Shown: one piece after another, positions 16,307 through 22,315 of the stretch
Numbering within the stretch: the stretch's first letter is position 1
How the letters are laid out: every line of letters starts with the position of its first letter
Assembly: GCA_033763435.1 (NCBI GenBank)
Contig: JANRKN010000015.1
Span: 1-33,660, forward strand
Reading direction: 5' to 3'
Length of the DNA: 33,660 bases
DNA from: JANRKN01 sp033763435
GTDB lineage: Bacteria; Planctomycetota; Phycisphaerae; Phycisphaerales; UBA1924
Notes under the pieces: generated by a model
Database searches by the model: none
What the model was told of the DNA's origin: nothing
What the model saw: the letters and a program-made list of their open reading frames with translations, nothing else
Made by a program: the position numbers and the translations under genes

Positions 16307-17764
16307 TCAGCGGGCGGGCTGGGTCGGGGGCGCGGGGATCGTGGGCTTGCCGATCGCGTTTCGACTCGCAGGCACCTTGACCGAGAAACCCCGCATCGAG
16401 ACGCGCTGGTCGAAGAATCGAATCCAAATCTGCCCCTCGTCGGCATCCACGGCGTCGATCGAAACCTCTACCTCCGCCCCGGACAGCATCTTGTTCAGCG
16501 CCTCGAACGGGTCGCTGCTCTGGGGTTGAGAGGGGGCGAAGGTTGTGCCCTCGGGAAGCTTCGCTCGGAGGATGCGGGTGCGAAGGTCGGTCTCGAGGCC
16601 GCCGATGAAGATCGTGCCGCGCTCCTCCTGCTTCGCTCTGAGGTACTGGACTTGAAGGAATCGAGTCTCACTCAGTCGCGTGAGATCAATCGCGCTCTCG
16701 TTGATCCGCCGCGACACATCAATCTGGTTCTGCGCTCGATTCTGCTTGCCTTTGGTCAGCTTGGTTTCGAGATCATCCAGAACGTCTCTCATCTTCAACT
16801 GAACGGGGTCACGGGCGCGAACCACGAGCAGGGGACCGAAGCTCGAAATCGTGCAGTCGCCGCCGTTGACGTCCCAAACCTCCGGGAACACCGCGGCCCG
16901 AACGACTTCCACGAGCGCTTCGGTCTTGCCCGTCTGTCCAGCCAGAGAGAGCAATCCAGTGACATCGATCGTCCGAGTTTCCATCCGGCTTGCCGCGGCG
17001 ACCTGGCCCTGCGTGCTCACAAACGGCTGCTCCGGGAAGTCATACAGCGCCAGCCTCATCGGCTCCTGGTCGGCCAGATCGAACGCCGAGCCGACGGTCC
17101 GCAGCGCTTCGATCGGATCGGTCCAGGCGAAGGGACGCACGCTCTTGGCCTCGGGGCTCAGGCCCGCCTGCTCGAGGTCGTCCCACTTGATAAGCAGCTC
17201 GCGGCCCATGGTCGCAACGATCAACTCGAGGATCACCTGCGCCGTCGCGCCCGCGGCGATCTCGGACCGCGGCGGCAGCGCGACCTGCGGAGGGATGGCC
17301 GGCGACTTCACCATCGTCGGCGCCTGCCCGGCCTGAGCGGGCCGATCCTGAGTCGGAGGGGAGACCGGCGGCCTGAGCACGGCGAGCGTTCCGACGGACA
17401 CGGCCGCACCGGCGGCGAGCATGAGCACGCTGTGCATGAGTCTTCTCCTGAAGGGGTTCTCAAACGCGTCCCGATACCGCTGGGCGAGCGACGCGGCGTC
17501 GCCCAGTTCCTCGATCGCCAGCCCCACGGCGCGGGGCTCGGAATGGCCTTCGATCATGAGGTCGCGCACACGCAACCTGAGGTGGGATTCCAGTTCATCA
17601 CGGATCGACGCGGCGTGGGCCTCGGGCAGCCGGAGCATCGACGTCAGCACCGAAAGCCACGACCGGATCGCGTCGTCGCCCGCGCTCAGCCGGAGCGGCG
17701 CCGGGGCAGCATCGGGACCGGAGCTTCCCGGACCGGAGACGGGCTTGACGCTGGGCGTGCTCAC
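16307..17764 (-). CDS. HAAS-domain membrane protein, PadR-linked
   Basis: A 485-residue protein. Residues about 28-103 match the helical HAAS/permease-prefix type domain (R-D-E-L-E-S-H-L...A-I-E-E-L-G-D...A-Q-R-Y), often encoded beside PadR regulators. One membrane helix lies at about 109-130, followed by a Pro-rich linker and a large extracytoplasmic part. There the segment around VATMGRELLIKWDDLEQAGL and DPIEALRTVGSAF resembles the short N-terminal (STN) domain of secretins and TonB receptors, but this is a weak resemblance. The start is a GTG at 17764 whose GTGA overlaps the PadR stop by 4 nt (17761-17764), so the two are translationally coupled. A longer ATG start at 17881 lies within padR. 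It probably carries a membrane function controlled by the PadR protein. Confidence 0.7.
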   Translation of the reverse strand: MSTPSVKPVSGPGSSGPDAAPAPLRLSAGDDAIRSWLSVLTSMLRLPEAHAASIRDELESHLRLRVRDLMIEGHSEPRAVGLAIEELGDAASLAQRYRDAFENPFRRRLMHSVLMLAAGAAVSVGTLAVLRPPVSPPTQDRPAQAGQAPTMVKSPAIPPQVALPPRSEIAAGATAQVILELIVATMGRELLIKWDDLEQAGLSPEAKSVRPFAWTDPIEALRTVGSAFDLADQEPMRLALYDFPEQPFVSTQGQVAAASRMETRTIDVTGLLSLAGQTGKTEALVEVVRAAVFPEVWDVNGGDCTISSFGPLLVVRARDPVQLKMRDVLDDLETKLTKGKQNRAQNQIDVSRRINESAIDLTRLSETRFLQVQYLRAKQEERGTIFIGGLETDLRTRILRAKLPEGTTFAPSQPQSSDPFEALNKMLSGAEVEVSIDAVDADEGQIWIRFFDQRVSMRGFSVKVPASRNAIGKPTIPAPPTQPAR

Positions 17765-18135
17765 CGCGAGGCCTCCTTGCCGCGCGCGGGGATAAAGAGC
17801 CCGAGCAGCGCCTGCATCGCGCGGTGGGCCGCGAGCTTGGATTCGAGCCTGCGCCGGCCCTTGGCGGTGAGCGTGTACCACTTGCGGGGCCGGCCGGGCG
17901 AGGCCTCGTCGCCCTCGCGCCGATCAGAGCGGACCTGTTCGAGCGTCGCGTCAACCAGCCCGTCGCGCTCAAGCTCGCGGAGCATCGGGTAGAGCACGCC
18001 GGGCGTAAGGCGGAGCGAGTTCTCGCTGCGCGTCGCGATTTCCTTGCTGATCGCGTAACCGTACATGGGCCCCGCACGGAGCAGCGAGAGGACAATGAGC
18101 TGGGCGTTGTCCTTGGTGGCGTCCTTGCTGAACAC
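17761..18135 (-). CDS. PadR-family transcriptional regulator
   Basis: A 124-residue winged-helix repressor. The PadR signature is clear: L-I-V-L-S-L-L-R-A-G-P-M-Y-G-Y-A-I-S-K-E (about 12-32), then L-T-P-G-V-L-Y-P-M-L-R-E-L-E-R-D-G-L-V (about 43-61), and the wing R-K-W-Y-T-L-T. The start is a GTG at 18135-18133, supported by GGAG 7 nt upstream. No ATG lies at a suitable distance, and the extension to 18765 is antisense to the DUF1569 gene. It is coupled to the HAAS gene and divergent from the DUF1569 gene, so it probably represses its own operon through sites in 18196-18243, perhaps in both directions. The effector is unknown. Confidence 0.88.
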   Translation of the reverse strand: MFSKDATKDNAQLIVLSLLRAGPMYGYAISKEIATRSENSLRLTPGVLYPMLRELERDGLVDATLEQVRSDRREGDEASPGRPRKWYTLTAKGRRRLESKLAAHRAMQALLGLFIPARGKEASR

Positions 18136-18195
18136 GTCGGGCTCCGGTGCGGGACGGGCGCGGGCGTGACGGACGCCGGGGGCCTGTCCATGACC

Positions 18196-18243
18196 AATAT
18201 ATCGGATCTCGATGCATCGTCTTCGAGAATTGCAGAAAATTCT
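18196..18243. promoter_or_regulatory. AT-rich divergent control region with inverted repeats
   Basis: This stretch is far more AT-rich than its surroundings. It contains ATCG-N5-CGAT (18201-18213), the perfect palindrome CGATGCATCG (18210-18219), and AGAATT-N6-AATTCT (18226-18243). It lies between the divergent PadR and DUF1569 genes and is the natural place for the PadR operator and both promoters. Confidence 0.5.
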
Positions 18244-18279
18244 TTCCGCCGACAAACCTGTCCGGCCCAAGGATCGTTC

Positions 18280-18795
18280 ATGACCCCCGCCACCGCCGCC
18301 AGCTTCGGGCCCGTCAACACCAAACAGGTCGCCACGCGCGCGCTCCGTTTCGCGTCGCTGGATCAGGCCCTCGCCGAGGCGCAGGGCCTCGCCGCCGCCG
18401 ACGCGCAGGGGCGCGTGCGGTGCCTGGGCAACTGGAGCCTCGGGCAGGCGCTGGGGCACCTGGCGTGGTGGATCAACGCGGGGTTCGACGGCGGGTATCC
18501 GCCCCCGGCGTGGATCATCCGCGTGCTGGGGCGGCTCATGAAGAACGCCGTGCTGAACAAGCCGCCGGCCAAGGGCATGCGCATCCCGGGCGTCGCGGGC
18601 GGAACCTACGGCACCGACGCGCTCTCGACCTCCGAAGGGCTCGCGCAGTTCCGCGCGGCGATCGCGCGACTCAAGGCCGCCCCGCCCGAGAAGCCCAACC
18701 CCGTCTTCGGCGCGATGACGCACGAGGAATGGACCAAGCTGCACCTGCGCCACGCGGAGGGGCACTTGGGCTTCTTTGAAGTGACCGAGGGCTGA
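18280..18795 (+). CDS. DUF1569 (DinB-like fold) protein
   Basis: A 171-residue soluble protein with the DUF1569 pattern: an N-terminal R-x-L-R-F-x-S-L-D-x-A-L region, N-W-S-L-G-Q-A-L-G-H-L-A (about 47-58), and a C-terminal H-E-E-W-T-K-L-H-L-R-H-A-E-G-H-L. The three histidine positions (H56, and the two in L-H-L-R-H) are where DinB/YfiT-like four-helix bundles bind metal. Function is unknown; thiol-transferase-like activity has been proposed for relatives. AAGGA (18269-18273) lies 6 nt before the ATG at 18280. It is divergent from padR. Confidence 0.82.
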   Translation: MTPATAASFGPVNTKQVATRALRFASLDQALAEAQGLAAADAQGRVRCLGNWSLGQALGHLAWWINAGFDGGYPPPAWIIRVLGRLMKNAVLNKPPAKGMRIPGVAGGTYGTDALSTSEGLAQFRAAIARLKAAPPEKPNPVFGAMTHEEWTKLHLRHAEGHLGFFEVTEG

Positions 18796-18804
18796 GGCTC
18801 GCGC

Positions 18805-19152
18805 TTAGCCCGCCGCGCCCGAGGCCGGGGGCGCCGCCGCCGCGGGAGGCTTGCCGAGCGCGTTGCCGACCTTGAGCGCATCGACGGAGCTACTGGGTGC
18901 CTGGCCTGAGGCGACCTGCAGCGCGCCGGTCTCGGTAAGGCCGCGGGTCTGGAGCTGGAGCTTGCGCTGCTGCAGCTTCTGGTCCACCAGCGCCGCTTGC
19001 ATTATGCCCGTTTCTTCGGCGGATTCGGCCCACGAACTCGAGATCGAGGCGGGCGTCGGCGAGGTGCTCGGCGAGGAGCTCGGCGAGGAGGTCGGCGTGG
19101 CCGAGGCGGACATGGACTGAACCAGTGCGCGAAGATCAGACTGAAAACCCAT
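18805..19152 (-). CDS. Small low-complexity protein, unknown
   Basis: A 115-residue protein that I do not recognise. A Ser/Thr/Pro-rich run lies at about 14-40, a helical Gln/Lys/Leu-rich coiled-coil-like segment at about 50-70 (AALVDQKLQQRKLQLQTRGL), and an Ala/Pro tail. No signal peptide or membrane segment is seen. GGAGG lies 7 nt before the ATG at 19152, which supports it being a gene despite the composition. The helical Q-K-L-Q-Q-R-K-L part resembles small structural or motility-related putative proteins, but there is no identifying motif. Convergent with the DUF1569 gene (9 bp). Confidence 0.6.
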   Translation of the reverse strand: MGFQSDLRALVQSMSASATPTSSPSSSPSTSPTPASISSSWAESAEETGIMQAALVDQKLQQRKLQLQTRGLTETGALQVASGQAPSSSVDALKVGNALGKPPAAAAPPASGAAG

Positions 19153-19216
19153 CGTGGTACCTCCGTCCTAGGGAAGATCGGCACCCGAGTCTACGAACCC
19201 CGGGAACACTCAGAGA

Positions 19217-19260
19217 GGCCCGACTTGGCTGGCCCGACTTGCCCGGGCCCCACTTGCCCG
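19217..19260 (+). repeat. Three tandem ~15-bp repeats upstream of the thrS leader
   Basis: GGCCCGACTTGGCT (19217-19230), GGCCCGACTTGCCCG (19231-19245) and GGCCCCACTTGCCCG (19246-19260) are consecutive copies. Each supplies an ACTTG core; the last overlaps the candidate -35 TTGCCC. Confidence 0.55.
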
Positions 19261-19281
19261 GACCGGCCCGGGGCCTAAAGA
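19254..19281 (+). promoter_or_regulatory. Candidate promoter of the thrS leader
   Basis: TTGCCC (19254-19259) and TAAAGA (19276-19281) are 16 bp apart. Transcription would begin around 19288-19291, at or just before the leader peptide ATG. Confidence 0.35.
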
Positions 19282-19290
19282 TTGTCTCTG

Positions 19291-19347
19291 ATGTTCCCGA
19301 CCGGCACCAATCTCACGACGACGACGACCACGGCCCCCCACCGCTGA
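19291..19347 (+). CDS. Threonine-rich leader peptide of thrS
   Basis: A short ORF encoding MFPTGTNLTTTTTTAPHR (18 residues, stop TGA). Eight residues are Thr, and six Thr codons are consecutive (ACG x4, ACC, ACG). It sits 145 nt before thrS, on the same strand, followed 33 nt later by an intrinsic terminator, with no other same-strand gene between. By analogy with thrL and other amino-acid operon leaders, a ribosome starved for charged tRNA-Thr would stall on the Thr run and change the fold of the RNA. No strong Shine-Dalgarno is present; a TAAAGA hexamer 9 nt upstream would give a near-leaderless transcript. Confidence 0.7.
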   Translation: MFPTGTNLTTTTTTAPHR

Positions 19348-19380
19348 CGCCGGCAGCGATGGGCACGAATGACTCCACAG

Positions 19381-19407
19381 ACCCGGCCAACCTCAGGCCG
19401 GGTTTTT
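19381..19407 (+). terminator. Attenuator terminator in the thrS leader
   Basis: ACCCGGCC (19381-19388) pairs with GGCCGGGT (19396-19403) around a 7-nt loop, followed by a run of five T (19403-19407). It ends 85 nt before thrS. A competing pairing is possible: GCCGG (19349-19353), just after the leader stop codon, can pair with CCGGC (19383-19387) and would break the terminator stem. No upstream same-strand gene needs terminating here. Confidence 0.8.
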
Positions 19408-19433
19408 CGTTGGCGACTCTCGATTCCTCGCTC

Positions 19434-19492
19434 AGAACCGAATCAGCCCAGAACCGAACCAGCCCAGAACTGAACTTTCTCAGGACCGAACC
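19434..19492 (+). repeat. Four 16-nt tandem repeats ending at the thrS start
   Basis: AGAACCGAATCAGCCC (19434-19449), AGAACCGAACCAGCCC (19450-19465), AGAACTGAACTTTCTC (19466-19481) and the partial AGGACCGAACC (19482-19492) follow each other without gaps, ending at the ATG. The last copy supplies the AGGA Shine-Dalgarno (19482-19485), 7 nt before the start. Confidence 0.7.
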
Positions 19493-21715
19493 ATGCCCAC
19501 CATCACTCTGCCCAACGGCGACAAGAAGGTCTTCGACAAGCCCATCACCGGCGCTGAGCTGGCCGCGTCGATCGGCGCGGGACTGGCCAAGGCCGCCCTG
19601 GGCGTGAAGATCGACCTCGGCGACGGCAAGGGGGCCGAACTCCGCGACCTCTCCGCGCCGATCGACCGCGACGCCGCCGTCGCCATCGTCACCGCCCCCA
19701 AGCCCGGGCAGGCCGCCAGCGCCGACGCGCTCTATCTCATGCGCCACTCGGCGGCGCACGTGATGGCCGAGGCGATCCAGGACGTCGTCGGCAAGGACGT
19801 GCTCCTCGCCTACGGCCCCCCCACCGACACCGGCTTCTTCTACGACATGTTCGTCCCCGCGGGCAAGAAAATCTCGACCGAGCACTTTGACAAGATCAAC
19901 GCGCGCATCGCCGAGATCCTCAAGGAAGATCGGCGCTTCTGCCGCTACGAGGTCGACGCGCAGGCCGGCCTGGCCAAGCTGCGCTCGGAAGGCAACAAGT
20001 ACAAGGTCGACAACGCCGAGCGCGCGCTGGGCCTGCCCAGCAGCGTCTACCGCGGCAGCAAGCCCATGGCCGGCGAGGCCCCCGCGCGCGATGCCAACGC
20101 TCCGCTCTCGTTCTACGTCACCGGCGAGCCCGGCAAGAACTGGGAAGATCTTTGCCGCGGGCCTCACGTGCCCAGCACCGGGCGCATCGGCGCGGCGCGC
20201 GTCATGTCGCTGGCCAGCAGCTACTGGCACGGCGATGAGAACAGCGACCGTCTCATCCGCGTCTACGGCACCGCCTTCGCAACCCAGGCCGACCTCGACG
20301 AGTTCCTCAAGCAGAAGGAAGAGGCCGCCAAGCGCGATCACCGCGTCATCGGCAAGTCGCTGCGCCTGTTCCACATCGACGAAGACGTCGGCCAGGGCCT
20401 GATCCTCTGGACCCCCAAGGGCGCCATCGTCCGCAAGGAGCTCCAGGCCTTCATCTCCGAAGAGCTCCGCAAGCAGGGCTACACCGAGGTCTTCACGCCG
20501 CACATCGGGCGCCTCGAGCTCTACAAGACCAGCGGCCATTTCCCGTATTACAAGGACTCCCAGTTCGCGCCGATCGTCGAGCGTCAGGCGCTCGAACAGC
20601 TCTCGGCCTCGGGCTGCACCTGCAGCGAGATGATGCACCGCGTCGAGGGCGTTTCGGCGCGACTGGCCGCGGGCCTCAACGAGCGCACCGGCAAGCAGAC
20701 CATCACCCCCGACCGCGTGCTGCCCGACGATCAGCTCGTCGACGGGTTCATGCTCAAGCCCATGAACTGCCCGCACCACGCGAAGATCTTCGCGAGCAGC
20801 CCGCACAGCTACCGCGACATGCCGATCCGCCTCGCCGAGTTCGGCACCGTCTACCGCTGGGAGCAGTCGGGCGAGCTCAACGGCCTGACCCGCGTCCGCG
20901 GCTTCACCCAGGACGACGCGCACCTGTTCTGCACCGAAGAGCAGATCCCCGCTGAGATCCAGGGCTGCCTCAGCCTCGTGAAGCTCATCTTCAACGTGCT
21001 GGGCATGAAGGAGTATCGCGTGCGCGTGGGCCTGCGCGACCCCGACAGCAACAAGTACACCGGCAGCGCCGAAAGCTGGGACAAGGCCGAGGCCGCCTGC
21101 CGCGAGGCCGCGCGCTCGCTCGGCGTCCCCTTCAGTGAAGAGCCCGGCGAGGCCGCGTTCTATGGCCCGAAGATCGACTTCGTCGTCAAGGACGTCATCG
21201 GGCGCGAATGGCAGCTCGGCACCGTCCAGGTCGACTACCAGATGGGCAACCGCTTTGACCTGTCCTACATCGGCCCCGACAACAAGCCCCATCGCCCGGT
21301 CGTGATCCACCGCGCGCCCTTCGGCTCGATGGAGCGCTTCTGCGGCGTGCTCATCGAGCACTTCGCGGGCGCCTTCCCCGCGTGGCTCAGCCCCGAGCAG
21401 GTCCGCGTGCTGCCCATCAGCGAGAAGTCCAACGACTACGCCCATGCCGTCGCCGAGGCGCTGCGTGCAGCAAACGTCCGCGTCTCCGTCGACTCCGGCC
21501 CCGACCGCATCCAGGGCAAGGTCAAGGTCGCGGCCGACGAGAAGATCCCGTACATGCTCGTCGTCGGCCCGCGCGATGCCGAGAACCGCACCGTCTCCGT
21601 CCGCGTCCGCGGCATGGAGAAGGACCTGGGGGCGATGCCGCTCGATAACTTCGTCGCCGCGCTGCGCGAAGAAATCTCGACCAAGCGCGCGGAACTGGGC
21701 GTGAGGCCGAGCTGA
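19493..21715 (+). CDS. thrS: Threonyl-tRNA synthetase
   Basis: Charges tRNA-Thr with threonine in the cytoplasm. The 740-residue protein has all domains: TGS (about 1-67), editing domain with H85-x3-H89 (HSAAHVMAEAI) and C-R-G-P-H-V-P, class II catalytic core with C426 in MNCPHH, DDAH and VIHRA as zinc ligands, and a C-terminal anticodon-binding domain. About 100 residues are extra compared with the usual 640. The clearest insertion is about 50 residues between the conserved HFPYYKDSQF and GFMLKPMNC, containing a C-T-C-S-E-M-M-H element. Expression is probably controlled by the leader at 19291-19492. A META-domain lipoprotein gene follows after 17 bp, likely in the same transcript. Confidence 0.97.
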   Translation: MPTITLPNGDKKVFDKPITGAELAASIGAGLAKAALGVKIDLGDGKGAELRDLSAPIDRDAAVAIVTAPKPGQAASADALYLMRHSAAHVMAEAIQDVVGKDVLLAYGPPTDTGFFYDMFVPAGKKISTEHFDKINARIAEILKEDRRFCRYEVDAQAGLAKLRSEGNKYKVDNAERALGLPSSVYRGSKPMAGEAPARDANAPLSFYVTGEPGKNWEDLCRGPHVPSTGRIGAARVMSLASSYWHGDENSDRLIRVYGTAFATQADLDEFLKQKEEAAKRDHRVIGKSLRLFHIDEDVGQGLILWTPKGAIVRKELQAFISEELRKQGYTEVFTPHIGRLELYKTSGHFPYYKDSQFAPIVERQALEQLSASGCTCSEMMHRVEGVSARLAAGLNERTGKQTITPDRVLPDDQLVDGFMLKPMNCPHHAKIFASSPHSYRDMPIRLAEFGTVYRWEQSGELNGLTRVRGFTQDDAHLFCTEEQIPAEIQGCLSLVKLIFNVLGMKEYRVRVGLRDPDSNKYTGSAESWDKAEAACREAARSLGVPFSEEPGEAAFYGPKIDFVVKDVIGREWQLGTVQVDYQMGNRFDLSYIGPDNKPHRPVVIHRAPFGSMERFCGVLIEHFAGAFPAWLSPEQVRVLPISEKSNDYAHAVAEALRAANVRVSVDSGPDRIQGKVKVAADEKIPYMLVVGPRDAENRTVSVRVRGMEKDLGAMPLDNFVAALREEISTKRAELGVRPS

Positions 21716-21732
21716 TGCCAAGGAGCAACGCC

Positions 21733-22248
21733 ATGAATCTCACGCGGGCGCTGACCATCATGCTGGCGCTGGGACTGAGCGCGTGCCAATCTCAGAAGCC
21801 GTGCTGTGAGGCCTTGGACGACGACCCTGCCTTTCACTCGGTGGAGTACAACTCCGGTGCCGACGCCCAGAAGCCCACGGGAGTGCGCGTGACGAACATC
21901 TCGGAGATCGCGGGCGCCTGGACGCTGGTCGCGCTGGGCACCGAGCGCGTGGGCGAGATCCGCGCCGCGCACCCGAACGTCGAGCTAGGGATCACGTTCG
22001 CCCCGGACGGAGGCGCCTGGGGCCTCTCGGGCGTCAACCGCTTCCGGACCAAGCTCGACCTCGCGTCCAAGGAGCTGCTGTTCACGCCCGTGATCTCGAC
22101 CAAGATGGCCGGGCCTGCCGACCTGATGCAGCTCGAGGGCACCTTCCACGACGCGATGAGACGGGCGCGGGAGATCGAGTTCCGGGGCGATCTGCTCGCG
22201 CTCTCGGCCTACGGCTCGACGTTGGCGACCTTCCGGCGTGTGAAGTAA
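21733..22248 (+). CDS. META-domain (HslJ-like) lipoprotein
   Basis: A 171-residue probable lipoprotein. The signal peptide ends in the lipobox L-S-A-C18. The rest matches the META/HslJ fold: I-A-G-A-W-T-L-V-A-L, then L-G-I-T-F-A-P-D-G-G...L-S-G-V-N-R-F, and T-K-M-A-G-P-A-D-L-M-Q-L-E-G...F, the typical G-x-N and K-M-A/T-x-x-A-C-L-like pattern. HslJ-type proteins are linked to envelope stress and heat-shock phenotypes. The start at 21733 has AGGAG (21721-21725) 7 nt upstream; an alternative ATG at 21715 overlaps the thrS stop (TGATG) but has no ribosome site. Confidence 0.82.
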   Translation: MNLTRALTIMLALGLSACQSQKPCCEALDDDPAFHSVEYNSGADAQKPTGVRVTNISEIAGAWTLVALGTERVGEIRAAHPNVELGITFAPDGGAWGLSGVNRFRTKLDLASKELLFTPVISTKMAGPADLMQLEGTFHDAMRRAREIEFRGDLLALSAYGSTLATFRRVK

Positions 22249-22300
22249 GCGTTCAGGCCGATCCAAGCACCGCTTCAGGTAGCGCGCGAATTGTGGCCCG

Positions 22301-22309
22301 TGTTATGCT
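22301..22309 (+). promoter_or_regulatory. Extended -10 element (TGTTATGCT) for a leaderless gene
   Basis: TG-T-TATGCT has the extended -10 form. The hexamer (22304-22309) ends 6 nt before the ATG at 22316, so transcription would start at the A of the start codon. No Shine-Dalgarno is present. Confidence 0.5.
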
Positions 22310-22315
22310 GCGTCG

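Noticed and set aside
16070..17992. A 640-codon plus-strand frame opposite nrdR, the HAAS gene and padR
   Set aside because: Opposite three supported genes; composition is that of an antisense shadow.
19313..21721. An 802-codon minus-strand open frame opposite thrS
   Set aside because: Antisense artefact of thrS codon bias; no recognisable domain or ribosome site.
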